Of a stretch of 64,000 nucleotides of DNA, positions 18,887-28,064 are shown one piece after another. Numbering within the stretch: position 1 is the first letter of the stretch; every line of letters starts with the position of its first letter. Source of the stretch: Blastopirellula retiformator (lineage in GTDB: Bacteria; Planctomycetota; Planctomycetia; Pirellulales; Pirellulaceae). The position numbers were made by a program, and so were the translations under genes. The notes under the pieces are model-generated. The model searched no databases, was not told the DNA's origin, and saw only the letters and a list, made by a program, of their open reading frames with translations. The stretch is taken from the NCBI RefSeq assembly GCF_007859755.1, contig NZ_SJPF01000003.1, forward strand, positions 744,001 through 808,000. The letters run 5' to 3'.

Positions 18887-21763
18887 CTAGTGGAGGTAGA
18901 TCAGTTCGCTAGTGTTCAGCAACACGCGGCACAGCGCGGGCAGGCCATGTTCGGCGGAGAGCGCCACGCAGGCTTTGGTTTCCGCTTCGGTCGGCTGGCG
19001 GCCATAACAAAGGGCGTAGGCCCGTTCGACTTGTGCCTGTGGATCGTCGCCCGCTTCTTTCTGCAGGCGTTCGGCCAGAAACTGCGCCATGTCGAGGGTG
19101 AAGTCGTGATTGAGCATCGTCAGCGCCTGCAGCGGCGTCGTCGTCTCATCCCGGCGAGGCGCCGAGAAGGCGCAGTCAGGACTATCGAACTCGGTCATCA
19201 GGTCGGTGCGGGCCGCTCGGGCGTTGTGATGATAGACGGCGCGGCGATAGGTCGACGCGTCATGTTCGTCGAGCGGCACGTAGGTCGCCACGTTGTCTTG
19301 CAAGTACTGGTAGAGCCGAAAGCCCGGTCCGCCCATTTTCAGGTTCATCTGACCGGAGATCTGCAGCACGACGTCGCGGACTTCTTCGGCCGACAATCGC
19401 CGCGGCGGATAACGCCACAATAGTCGGGCATCACCGTCGACCTTGGCGGCAGCGGCGCGATGCTTGCTCGATTGCTGATAGGCCTGGCTGAGCATGATCT
19501 GCCGATGCAGCGGTTTCAGCTTCCATCCATTGTCGGCCAACTGTTGGGCGAGCCAATCGAGCAGCTCTGGATGCGACGGCTCGCTACCCATGTAGCCAAA
19601 GTCATTGGGGGTGGCGACGATGCCGGTTCCAAAATGGTGTTGCCAGATGCGGTTGGCCAAGACTCGCTGCGGCAGCGGATTCTGCGAATCGACGATCCAA
19701 TCGGCCAGCTTCAGCCGTCGCTCGGACTCGGCGGCTTCGGCCGGAAGTTCGTATGATGGCGCCGTTTCTGAGAGGCCGGAGAGACTGCCTGGCGTGACCG
19801 TCTCTCCTTTTCGCTCGGGGCTGCCTCCTAGGAACAAATGAAACGGTCCATTGGCGGCGATGCGTGAGCCAACCCACCAGACCGGCAGCGGCGGAACCTG
19901 GCTGATCGCCTTGTTAACTTCGGCCAACTGCTTGCCAAGTTCCGCCCTTTGGGCGTGGTCGTCGTCGGTTAGTTCGGCGGCCAGTAGACGTTTGCGGCGA
20001 TGGGCCTCGTTGACAGGTTGGCGATCATGCGAGTTGGCGACTTCGGTCCAGGCGTCGCCATCGGTCGAGACGAGAATGCGGTACTCGCTGACGAAGTTGG
20101 CGACTCCATGATCGGCCGCAGCGCCAGGGCGATCACTGGAGAACAGGATCCGATCGATCGATTGCGGCTCGGACAGGGTGATCGTCAATTCGGGACCAGA
20201 GGCGAGCCAGCGGGCGCCAAACTTGCCATCGATGGTGAGCGTCGGGCTATAGGCGCCGTCAAAGTCGCCGGCTTGACGCGACTTGCCGTCGGCGGTGGCG
20301 CCAGTCGAGGAGAGCGCGACGTTCTGAGACTTTTCCTCGGCAGTCCAGATTTCAAACTCATCGATTCGATAGCCGCTGTTAGCGTTTGGGTTTTTCTCCT
20401 GACCTTCGACGACCAGGCGTACCATTTTGGCGGTGATCGGCGGAAAGCGTTCTTCGGTCGACTGACGCGAGATCGCAGGTCGCGACCAAAGCTGCTGGTA
20501 GTGCTCTGTCTTCGCTTCGCCGCGGGCAATGGAGAAATTCTCGATGTCATCGCGCTGGCGGGTTAACTCGGCTTGTTGCGTTTGCAGGTCTTTCAGCCGT
20601 GCGGCTCGCTCGTTCCGCTCGGACTCGGTGGCGACGGCCCGCTCGCCATGTTTGACGCCGGCGAAGGTCGCATACAGTCCGTAATAATCTTTTTGCGAGA
20701 TCGCATCAAACTTGTGATCGTGACAGCGGGCGCAGCCGACGGTCAGGCCGAGAAACGCTTCGCTGGAAGCGCGAATCATCTCGTCGATCGTGTTCGCCCG
20801 GATTTGAGCGGCCTGCACCGGATCTTGATTGCCGACGTCGTCGTACGGACCGGCGACCAGAAACGCCGCGCCAATCTCAACGTTGGGCGTGTTGGGCGCG
20901 ATCACGTCGCCAGCGAGGTGTTCGCGAATGAATTGATCGAACGGCTTATCTTCGTTGATCGAGCGAATGACGTAATCGCGAAAGGGCCACAAGTTGGTGA
21001 TGATCTGGTTCCGCTCGAAGCCGCGACTCTCGCCAAAGCGAATCACGTCGAGCCAATGTCGACCCCAACGTTCGCCATAGCGGGGCGAAGCGAGCAGACG
21101 GTCGATCAGCTGTGGATAGGCGTCGGGCGAATCATCAGCGACAAACGCGTCGACTTCCGCTGGCGTCGGAGGTAGGCCGGTTAGATCGAAGGTTGCCCGG
21201 CGAATCAGCGTGCGGCGATCAGCGTGGGAGTTCGGTTTTAGGTTCGCGGCGGCCAGCTTCGCCCAGACGAAACGATCGATCGGGTTTTTCCGCCAGGCGT
21301 CGGGCGCGTCGGCGACTTCCGGCGGATCGACCTGAGCGATCGGTTGCAGCGACCACCACGACTTGTCCGCCTTGGAGGCTTCGCGAATCACGAGCCCTTC
21401 CGGCCACGCGGCGCCTTGCTCGACCCAGCGTTTCAGTAAAGCGACTTCGGCTTCGGTGAGCGGTTCGCCATCTTTAGGCATTGCCGCGGGCTTCTCGTCA
21501 TGGCCAACGATGACTTCCAACAGATAGCTGCCATCGACGTCGCCGGGAAGGACGAAGCCGCTGTCGAGCATATCGTCGGGCGTGGCCAGCGAGAGTTCTC
21601 CCTTTTTGATGTTGGGAGAGTGGCACGAGACGCAGCGCTGCGAGAGGAGGGGGGCGATCTGCTGCTGAAAGTCGACAGGCGATTCGTTTTTAGCAGCAGT
21701 GAGGAGGGAGGGAAGGAGGGGCAGGGCAATCAGCGTCGTGAAGAAAATAGGTGGGAGTTTCAC
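18887..21763 (-). CDS. PSCyt1/DUF1549/DUF1553 planctomycete cytochrome protein
   Basis: A 958-residue exported protein. A signal peptide (PPIFFTTLIALPLLPSLLTA) is followed by a cytochrome-c-like domain with heme motif CVSCH at residues 44-48. DUF1549 follows (KNPIDRFVWAKLAAANL, RRATFDLTGLPPTPAEVDAF, RWGRHWLDVIRFGESRG). The middle region holds a discoidin-like beta domain (YRIDEFEIWTAEE, WLASGPELTITLSEPQSIDR). DUF1553 ends it (VLANRIWQHHFGTGIVATP, RRLSAEEVRDVVLQISG, FDSPDCAFSAPRRDETTTPL). The start is a GTG at 21763 with GGAG ten bases upstream. It lies 14 bases after a GntR-type regulator and 26 bases before the DUF1501 gene, so the three form one operon. Confidence 0.93.
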   Translation of the reverse strand: MKLPPIFFTTLIALPLLPSLLTAAKNESPVDFQQQIAPLLSQRCVSCHSPNIKKGELSLATPDDMLDSGFVLPGDVDGSYLLEVIVGHDEKPAAMPKDGEPLTEAEVALLKRWVEQGAAWPEGLVIREASKADKSWWSLQPIAQVDPPEVADAPDAWRKNPIDRFVWAKLAAANLKPNSHADRRTLIRRATFDLTGLPPTPAEVDAFVADDSPDAYPQLIDRLLASPRYGERWGRHWLDVIRFGESRGFERNQIITNLWPFRDYVIRSINEDKPFDQFIREHLAGDVIAPNTPNVEIGAAFLVAGPYDDVGNQDPVQAAQIRANTIDEMIRASSEAFLGLTVGCARCHDHKFDAISQKDYYGLYATFAGVKHGERAVATESERNERAARLKDLQTQQAELTRQRDDIENFSIARGEAKTEHYQQLWSRPAISRQSTEERFPPITAKMVRLVVEGQEKNPNANSGYRIDEFEIWTAEEKSQNVALSSTGATADGKSRQAGDFDGAYSPTLTIDGKFGARWLASGPELTITLSEPQSIDRILFSSDRPGAAADHGVANFVSEYRILVSTDGDAWTEVANSHDRQPVNEAHRRKRLLAAELTDDDHAQRAELGKQLAEVNKAISQVPPLPVWWVGSRIAANGPFHLFLGGSPERKGETVTPGSLSGLSETAPSYELPAEAAESERRLKLADWIVDSQNPLPQRVLANRIWQHHFGTGIVATPNDFGYMGSEPSHPELLDWLAQQLADNGWKLKPLHRQIMLSQAYQQSSKHRAAAAKVDGDARLLWRYPPRRLSAEEVRDVVLQISGQMNLKMGGPGFRLYQYLQDNVATYVPLDEHDASTYRRAVYHHNARAARTDLMTEFDSPDCAFSAPRRDETTTPLQALTMLNHDFTLDMAQFLAERLQKEAGDDPQAQVERAYALCYGRQPTEAETKACVALSAEHGLPALCRVLLNTSELIYLH

Positions 21764-21777
21764 GGACGATTCGCTCC

Positions 21778-22515
21778 TCAGGAGGAAACGGTGGGATTGG
21801 TTAGGAAGGACTCGCGGCGATCAGCGGCAATCTGTTTGGGATCGAACAAGTCGGCGTTAATGACCTCGATCGATTTCTCGATGTGGTAGGCCATCGCCTT
21901 GGCGGCGCGATCGGGATCGTTCGCTTGGATGGCGCGGACGATCTCCAGGTGTTCGGCGTTCTCGTTCATTTCGGCATAGTTGTCGCGCGTCGAGCGATGC
22001 ATATGGCGGGCATCGCGCAGCGTGCGGATCAGCACCTTATAGCGGCCAAGCTCATACGCCAGGCGTTCGCTGCCGCAGCGATCGGCGATCAATTCGTGCA
22101 ACTGCGTATCTTGCTCGCGCGTTTTTTGCGACCAGCGCTTGTTGCGTTTGGCCGAGTCGAGTTCGGCGAACTGCGATTCGAGCAGTTCCAACTCGAACGG
22201 CGCAATCCGCCCGCAGACGCTGCGCGCCGCTTCGCATTCCAGGATACGGCGAACCTGGCAGATCTCTTCGACCTGGCGCGGACCAAACGGACGGAGCACG
22301 GCGCCGCGATTCGGCTGTAGCTCGACGACGCCGATGCCGGCCAATTCGACCAGCGCTTCACGAACCGGAGTGACGCTGACTTCAAACTGCTCGGCCAGAT
22401 GTTCCAAACGAAGACGCTGTCCGGGGGCGAACTTCCCCTCAAACAGCACAAGCAGAATATCACCCACCAGTTTCTGTCGACGGGCGCCATGCTGAACTTC
22501 GTTTGCGCTTGCCAC
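21778..22515 (-). CDS. GntR-family transcription regulator, FCD subfamily
   Basis: A DNA-binding regulator of 245 residues. The N-terminal winged helix (KLVGDILLVLFEGKFAPGQR, LAEQFEVSVTPVREALVELA) and the all-helical FCD ligand domain (QVRRILECEAARSVCGRI, REQDTQLHELIADRCGSERL, EHLEIVRAIQANDPDRAAKAM) are clear, including D and H residues placed to bind metal. The frame opens at a TTG at 22566; the GTG at 22515 (VASANEVQHG) is chosen as giving the usual length before the winged helix. It heads the operon with the PSCyt1/DUF1553 and DUF1501 genes 14 bases downstream, so it probably controls that operon in response to a small acid or sugar-acid. Confidence 0.9.
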   Translation of the reverse strand: MASANEVQHGARRQKLVGDILLVLFEGKFAPGQRLRLEHLAEQFEVSVTPVREALVELAGIGVVELQPNRGAVLRPFGPRQVEEICQVRRILECEAARSVCGRIAPFELELLESQFAELDSAKRNKRWSQKTREQDTQLHELIADRCGSERLAYELGRYKVLIRTLRDARHMHRSTRDNYAEMNENAEHLEIVRAIQANDPDRAAKAMAYHIEKSIEVINADLFDPKQIAADRRESFLTNPTVSS

Positions 22516-22691
22516 GGTAGTTCTCTTACTTTCAAAGGTGCAGTTGCATCGAAGGATCGATGACAACCAAGCGAGATTTTATATAATCGAAGGCCGCAGA
22601 TCAATCTTTTTCTGAAAAATCAACGATTCGCCCTTTTCATTTAGGGGCGAATCATCGGCCGGTGAATAGCGAACAGATAAGAATTGCATAC

Positions 22692-22730
22692 AAAAAAGAG
22701 ACGCGACCTGATAGGGTCCGTCTCTTTTTT
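22692..22730 (-). terminator. Terminator of the Cys-rich membrane protein gene
   Basis: A 12-bp stem (AAAAAAGAGACG at 22692-22703 with 22719-22730), with T runs on both strands. It lies 33 bases past the stop of the reverse-strand gene ending at 22763. Confidence 0.8.
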
Positions 22731-22762
22731 ATCTTACGCGATCGAGCTGAAAGCGGTTTCTA

Positions 22763-23158
22763 CTAGTCGACGACCGGCGGAATGGGGGGCTGCTCGACCG
22801 TCGCTACCTGTAGTTCGGCCGCTAGCTGTAGCTCAACGGCGGCGATGATCATCTCGCTCGGCTCTTCGCGGGCAGCGGGGCATCCGCCACTGCTGGGGCA
22901 GCAGCTTGGCTCAGGGTAGGCAGTCGCCAGGCAACATGATCCACGCTGCAGCGAGGAGCAACTGTGCGGCTCTTCTTCGGGCAGTATGAGGGAAAGGGCT
23001 GTGGCGACCTCCGGTACATACTGCGCGGCGAACAGAGTGCCGCAGCTTAACGCCAGAAAGGAGTAGAGGGCAATCTTGCCCACGGTGGCAATCAGGTTGC
23101 GACGCGGCGGGGTGGGCGAGCTCTCGATCGGTTCCGCACTGTTCGGCGTTTCTGACAT
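22763..23158 (-). CDS. Small Cys-rich single-pass membrane protein, unknown
   Basis: A 131-residue protein I do not recognise. A Pro/Ser-rich N-terminus (to about 20) is followed by one membrane segment (LIATVGKIALYSFLALSCGT, residues 22-41). A short outer region then has seven cysteines in 26 residues (CSSLQRGSCCLATAYPEP, then SCCPSSGGC). The C-terminus is an Ala/Leu/Glu stretch ending PPIPPVVD. The cysteine spacing could hold a metal or disulfides, but matches no family I know. It lies 173 bases after the large OstA-like gene on the same strand and has its own terminator. Confidence 0.55.
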   Translation of the reverse strand: MSETPNSAEPIESSPTPPRRNLIATVGKIALYSFLALSCGTLFAAQYVPEVATALSLILPEEEPHSCSSLQRGSCCLATAYPEPSCCPSSGGCPAAREEPSEMIIAAVELQLAAELQVATVEQPPIPPVVD

Positions 23159-23331
23159 TGGCTTTGGCTCCCGGAATCCAAACGTGGAAAGAATAGACGA
23201 CCCTGTAAGTTATCAGCGCAATCGATCGGAGAAGAAAGTGAAATAGCCCACGCAGGCGGTGGAATTCCCGAACATTTATCACCCCTTTCGGCGCGAATGA
23301 TCTGCTGATCTCGATAAGCGCGTCGGGGGGG

Positions 23332-26300
23332 CTATTTAGGCAGGTTCGAGACTTCGATCGAGCGACCGTTGCTCGCCTCGAAGCGATGTTCTTTCGGCCA
23401 GAAGTGAATCGTCCCCGCCGCGGCCGTTTGCCGCGGGACGCCGAGTTGCTGCTGATACGACAGCTGAGCGACCGAGCGACCGCTGCCATGCAGCACGATC
23501 ATCTGTTTCTCGTTGGAATAGGTGAACCGCTCGCCGGTCGCCGAGTAGAGTCGCCCGCGAATGTTGGCGTTGCCGCTGGCGATCAATTCAACCGCCTGCG
23601 AAGGACCGCTGGGCGAGGGAAGCTGCGCGATCGTCAGCTCTTCGCAGGCGAGCTCAACATCGTTTTCTCGCAGGCCTTGCAGCGAGTTGGGAGCGATCGA
23701 GTCGCCCCAGTTGGCGACCGGTCCGTAAATCGCCGGATGCACATCGCGGAACGAGATCTGGCGGCGATGGATGTTGCCCATCACGCCTTGGCGGAAGTTG
23801 ACTTCGACGAACGTCAACTGACCGCTGGCCGGAGCAGGGGAGGGCCCCTTTTGCATGGCGGCGTCAAAACCTTGAAAGCCGATCCGCGTACTCCGGGCGG
23901 CGCCGGCCCCGCTGACGACGATATCGCCGTTGATCTGATCGATGCTCAGGTTGTCGGCCCGCATCTCATCGATGCTAATCAGCTTGCCAAGTTCGACCGT
24001 CGGATTGTAGGCGTTAAAGCCTTGTTTGCATTCGATGCGGCGGACGCTGGGGTTGCGGCTATTGCCAAGTTGGCGGAAGTCGATCGGCTGATCGAGCACC
24101 ACTTCCATCCGACCGGCGTTGAGCTGGCGTTGTTCCGTGACCAGGCCCAACTGCCCTTTCTGGAACTGCATCGGTCGTCCGCGGACCGCAATGTTGCGAT
24201 CAAAAATGATTCGATCGCCGATCACCTCCAGGCTCCCTTGCCAGGTGACCGTGTAGATCTCGGGGAGGGCCAGTTTGCGTCCTTCAAAGTCGCGATCCAT
24301 CGGCAACATTAACTCGCCGGGACCTTGCGAAAAGACCCGGTTTTGGGCCTGATCCATTTGCAGGTGATTGCTGAACAGTTGGATGCCGCGTCCCGAGATC
24401 ATTCCGGGCGCGCCGACGACATGGGCGTAAGCGTTCGGCGACGAGGCGTGCTCGATTTGAATCACGTCGCCGGTGACGACCAGCGGCGGTTTGTTCGGCT
24501 CGGTCGAGAGGGTCTCTTTGACTTCGACCTGGCCCGAGATCGTGGCGTTCTCGACCAGCATCCGTTCGCCCATTCGCATGAAGACGAGCTGAATCAGATC
24601 GCCATGCATGTCGAACTTCGTCTTCGGCTCATCGCTCTCGGCCGCTTGACCATTGAAGGCGATTGGCGGCAGCATCTGCGGTTGTTGGCCGCGATTTAGA
24701 GAAACGTTCATTCCCGAACCGGAGGGCGGCGAAGGGGAAACCACGTTTGCGCCTGGACGGACGAGCGAGACCGCTTGCTCGCTCGGTTGGTCGAGGTTTT
24801 TCGCGGCGTTCAGCTCTGGATATTGGAACCAGGCTTTCAGCTCTTTCGTTTGTCCGTTGAGCTGCGGCGAGCGAATGTCGACTTTGCCGTTGGCGTGCAT
24901 GCGATCGGCCAGCAGTTGCTTGTCCCGCTTGCCGGGGATGCTGAGAGAGCGAATCCAGATGTAAAGGTTGTCGGCTTGGATTTGTCCGCGGCCATCGACG
25001 CCTGCCGAAACGTCGCCGGCGAGGGTCATCACGTGTTCGCCGGCGTCGTTCGGTTCGACCCGTAGTTGGTCGCGCCAGCCGACGCGGATGACGTCGCCCG
25101 AGCGTTGATTCTTGCCCAGCTGGCCGGTGAAGGTTCCGGGGCCAGCCGCCCACAGACGTCCCAGGTCGCGACTGTTCTCGGCCATTTCGTATTGCACGTT
25201 GGGCGAGCGGACGACCCACTGGTCTTTGGCGAGTTCCGTATTTTGATCGCCGCTCGCTTCGATGCGGCGACGCAGCACGTCGTAGATAAACTGCTTGGCG
25301 GTCGCTCGGGCGCCGGCGCTGGGTGCGTTGAGCGTCGCCGGAGCGCCGACCGCGACCAGACGCTGCACTTTCAGCTTCCCCATCGATTTCGATTCGTCGC
25401 TCGATGGCGCATTCGTCGGGGCGTTGGCCTGGGCGACCTTGGGAGCTTCGTCTTCGGTAAAGTAAACCTCGATCAGATCGCCCCGCAGTTGGTCAGGCGT
25501 CGTCGCTTCGGTCGGCCGGGTGACGACGACGCGTTCGCGAAAGCTGGCGATCTTGTGCGCCGCGTCAAACAGGAACGGTCCATTGCAGGTGATTTCGAGC
25601 GGGGCTGAGTCTTCCTGCCGCCTCGGCTGGCTTGGTCCGATCGGATCGTTCAGGCCTCCCTGCGTGGCGATCAAAACGCGATCGACATGGTTCAGCTGCA
25701 GCGACTGCAGGCCGCCAATCGCCGAGGGCGTTTTCCCCGGCTTACTGGAGGACTCGTCGAGCTTGGCGATCAGATGCCGGCCGCTGCCGGAAGAGCCGCC
25801 ATAGCGAAATTGAATCGGCGCCTTGGTTTCGATCCAGCCAGGGTGCATCTCGACGTCGCGGGTTTTGATGTCGATCCCGTTGCGGGCTGTCGGCGTCGAC
25901 GGCGCCCGGCGGATGGTGACGTCGCCGGCCAGCGTTCCGCCATTCAGGTCGCCAATTTTGCCGAATGAGAGATTCAACTCGCTGAAGTTGAGGATCGCCT
26001 CTTCCCCTTCCAGGATTAGCGGCGGTTCGTCGAGTCGTTCCTGGCGATCGTCGGTCGCAAAAACCAAGATCGTGACTGGTTCCAGCTTCAGGCGATTCGG
26101 TTGCTTATTCCCTTTGTCGTCGACTCCCAGCTCTTTGAAATCACGCATCAATAGCATCATGCGCTTGCTTTCCAAGACCTTCGTCGTTCCCAACTGCCAC
26201 GATTCTTGGGGAAAGAAGTTGGCGAGAAACGCCTTTTGCTGGCCGACGATGTCGGGCGTCGCCCAGGGGTCGACGCCCGGGCCAACGCGGCCGAGATGCG

Positions 26301-26394
26301 GCTCAATCCACGGAACGACCGCGACGGCGTACAACACGTACGCGCCGACCACGACGGCAAGACTGATGGCGATTCGCTTGAGCTTATTCAACAT
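23332..26394 (-). CDS. Large OstA/LptA-LptC-like envelope protein
   Basis: A 1020-residue protein anchored by one N-terminal membrane segment (RIAISLAVVVGAYVLYAVAV), with the rest predicted outside the cytoplasm. It carries repeated beta segments of the OstA/LptA/LptC kind: LEITCNGPFLFDAAHKIASF, GKLKVQRLVAVGAP, FDMHGDLIQLVFMRMGERM, GEVEVKETL-like stretches and the final VELIASGNANIRGRLYSATG followed by IVLHGSGRSVAQ. LptA and LptC are about 190 residues each, so this is several times longer and may form an extended lipid bridge by itself. It lies 62 bases downstream of kdsC, the same place lptC holds in E. coli (kdsD-kdsC-lptC). No lptB follows. A lipopolysaccharide-export role is inferred from fold and synteny. 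Confidence 0.7.
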   Translation of the reverse strand: MLNKLKRIAISLAVVVGAYVLYAVAVVPWIEPHLGRVGPGVDPWATPDIVGQQKAFLANFFPQESWQLGTTKVLESKRMMLLMRDFKELGVDDKGNKQPNRLKLEPVTILVFATDDRQERLDEPPLILEGEEAILNFSELNLSFGKIGDLNGGTLAGDVTIRRAPSTPTARNGIDIKTRDVEMHPGWIETKAPIQFRYGGSSGSGRHLIAKLDESSSKPGKTPSAIGGLQSLQLNHVDRVLIATQGGLNDPIGPSQPRRQEDSAPLEITCNGPFLFDAAHKIASFRERVVVTRPTEATTPDQLRGDLIEVYFTEDEAPKVAQANAPTNAPSSDESKSMGKLKVQRLVAVGAPATLNAPSAGARATAKQFIYDVLRRRIEASGDQNTELAKDQWVVRSPNVQYEMAENSRDLGRLWAAGPGTFTGQLGKNQRSGDVIRVGWRDQLRVEPNDAGEHVMTLAGDVSAGVDGRGQIQADNLYIWIRSLSIPGKRDKQLLADRMHANGKVDIRSPQLNGQTKELKAWFQYPELNAAKNLDQPSEQAVSLVRPGANVVSPSPPSGSGMNVSLNRGQQPQMLPPIAFNGQAAESDEPKTKFDMHGDLIQLVFMRMGERMLVENATISGQVEVKETLSTEPNKPPLVVTGDVIQIEHASSPNAYAHVVGAPGMISGRGIQLFSNHLQMDQAQNRVFSQGPGELMLPMDRDFEGRKLALPEIYTVTWQGSLEVIGDRIIFDRNIAVRGRPMQFQKGQLGLVTEQRQLNAGRMEVVLDQPIDFRQLGNSRNPSVRRIECKQGFNAYNPTVELGKLISIDEMRADNLSIDQINGDIVVSGAGAARSTRIGFQGFDAAMQKGPSPAPASGQLTFVEVNFRQGVMGNIHRRQISFRDVHPAIYGPVANWGDSIAPNSLQGLRENDVELACEELTIAQLPSPSGPSQAVELIASGNANIRGRLYSATGERFTYSNEKQMIVLHGSGRSVAQLSYQQQLGVPRQTAAAGTIHFWPKEHRFEASNGRSIEVSNLPK

Positions 26395-26456
26395 CGCGCT
26401 GTCGCCGGGTTCCGTTGATGGGAGTGGTGAGGATGAAGTTGATCGATCACGGTCGA

Positions 26457-26972
26457 TCAGAAACTGCGTACGATGTCGGCCCAGCGCCCTTGTGCTTTCA
26501 GGATGAGTTCTACCAGTTCGCGAACGGCGCCACGTCCGCCGGGCGCGGTCGTCACAAAGTGCGCCGCTTCGCGAAGCTCGGCCGCGGCGTCATTGACCGC
26601 CACGCCCAGGCCGGCGATCCGGACGACCGGCAAGTCAGGTAGGTCGTCGCCGATGTAGGCCAGCTGCTGCGGGTTTAGTCCGAAGTGTTTGAGGAAATCG
26701 TTGGCGACGGTCAACTTGTCGTCGACCCCTTGGCGAACGACGTCGATGCCAAGTTCCGACGAGCGAAGGCGAACGGTTTGCGAATTGCGGCCGGTGATGA
26801 TGCCGAACCGAAAGCCTGCCTTGCGCCAGACCTTGATCCCCAGACCGTCGCGAATGTGATACTGCTTCGCTTCGATCCCTTCGTTATCGAGTAGTACGCC
26901 ACCATCGGTCAGGACGCCATCGACGTCCGACACGATAAACTCAATCGACTTGCAGCGTTCTTCCAGTTTCAT
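26457..26972 (-). CDS. kdsC: 3-deoxy-D-manno-octulosonate 8-phosphate phosphatase
   Basis: HAD-family phosphatase that removes phosphate from Kdo-8-phosphate, a step in making the Kdo sugar of lipopolysaccharide. It has 171 residues. The nucleophile and acid aspartates are D16 and D18 in VSDVDGVLTDGGV; GIITGRNS is motif II and YIGDDLPDLPVV motif IV. It lacks a cap domain, as KdsC does. Its ATG follows the kdsD stop with no bases between (TAAATG), so translation is probably coupled. Confidence 0.92.
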   Translation of the reverse strand: MKLEERCKSIEFIVSDVDGVLTDGGVLLDNEGIEAKQYHIRDGLGIKVWRKAGFRFGIITGRNSQTVRLRSSELGIDVVRQGVDDKLTVANDFLKHFGLNPQQLAYIGDDLPDLPVVRIAGLGVAVNDAAAELREAAHFVTTAPGGRGAVRELVELILKAQGRWADIVRSF

Positions 26973-28064
26973 TTACGCAGTTCCCCCGTTCTGGTTCGGA
27001 AAAGGAACGGTCCAGGGGGCGCCCGGCTTGCGCCGCAACGTCTCTTCGCTGCAATCGGACGATGGCGCCTCGACGAGGTCGGTAATGTCCATCATGCCAA
27101 TTGGCTGGCCATCGGCGTTGATGACCGGCAACTCGCTGATTTTTAGCTTGGCGATTTCGACCAGTGCCGCTTGCACGCGAACGCCGCTGACGACCGTCTT
27201 GGGCGAATGCGTCATCACGCTGGAGATCGGATGATCGAGCAACTCGGTTTGACCCGTTTCAAAAATGCGAGCCAGGTCGCTGTCGGTGAATAAACCTTCC
27301 AGCTTGCCATCGGCGTCTACCAGCATGATGGCGCCGGTGCGGCGACCTGGGCGACAGGCGCCGACAAAAACGTCGCGGACCGTTTGATCACAGCGAGCGA
27401 CGCGACATTCGGACAGTGGCCGCATCACTTCGTCGACCAACGCCAGTTTCCGGCCCAGACTTCCGCCGGGATGATAACGGGCAAAATCTTCCGGGCGAAA
27501 ACCTCGCTGCCAACTGCACGTTAGCGCGAGCGCATCGCCGATCGCCAACATGGCCGCGGTGCTGGTACTGGGCGCCAGGCGATTGGTGCCGGCTTCGACG
27601 ATCGGGCCGAGCGGCAGCACGACCTGCGCGGCGCGAGCTAGCGTGTTTCTTTCGTTAGCAGTGACCGCCACGATTCGGGCGCCGAGCGACTTCAGCGAGG
27701 GAAGCAGCCGCACGACTTCTTCGGTCTCGCCGCTTTGCGAAAAAATGAGGGCGACGTCGTGTTGATCGACGCGTCCCAGGTCGCCGTGGATCGCTTCGGC
27801 CGGGTGCAGAAAGTGACTCGGCGTGCCGGTCGACGCGAACGTCGCGGCAATCTTCTGGCCGATCAGGCCCGCTTTGCCCATACCAGTGACGATCACGTCG
27901 CCGGGGCATTGCATGACCAAGCCGAGCGCCTCGCAAAACCGAGCGTCCAGTCGCTCGGCGATGGAGGTCAGCGCGGTGGCTTCTTGTTGAATGATGGTCC
28001 GACCGAACCGGAGGATCTCCTCTTGAGGAGTCTCGGCCGTCAGTCGTAGGGCGGCGCCATCCAT
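26973..28064 (-). CDS. kdsD: Arabinose-5-phosphate isomerase (SIS plus CBS domains)
   Basis: Converts ribulose-5-phosphate to arabinose-5-phosphate, the first committed precursor of Kdo. The protein (363 residues from MDGAALRLTAETPQEE) has an N-terminal SIS domain (VIVTGMGKAGLIGQKIAATF, HPAEAIHGDLGRV, FSQSGETEEV, LPSTSTAAMLAIGDALAL-like stretch) and two CBS domains at the C-terminus (VMRPLSECRVARC, GLFTDSDLARIFE, VMTHSPKTVV, GMMDITDLVEAP). The frame opens 39 codons earlier, but that extension has no family match. It is first in the kdsD-kdsC-OstA set. The C-terminus carries an extra 25-residue tail past the last CBS strand. Confidence 0.92.
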   Translation of the reverse strand: MDGAALRLTAETPQEEILRFGRTIIQQEATALTSIAERLDARFCEALGLVMQCPGDVIVTGMGKAGLIGQKIAATFASTGTPSHFLHPAEAIHGDLGRVDQHDVALIFSQSGETEEVVRLLPSLKSLGARIVAVTANERNTLARAAQVVLPLGPIVEAGTNRLAPSTSTAAMLAIGDALALTCSWQRGFRPEDFARYHPGGSLGRKLALVDEVMRPLSECRVARCDQTVRDVFVGACRPGRRTGAIMLVDADGKLEGLFTDSDLARIFETGQTELLDHPISSVMTHSPKTVVSGVRVQAALVEIAKLKISELPVINADGQPIGMMDITDLVEAPSSDCSEETLRRKPGAPWTVPFPNQNGGTA

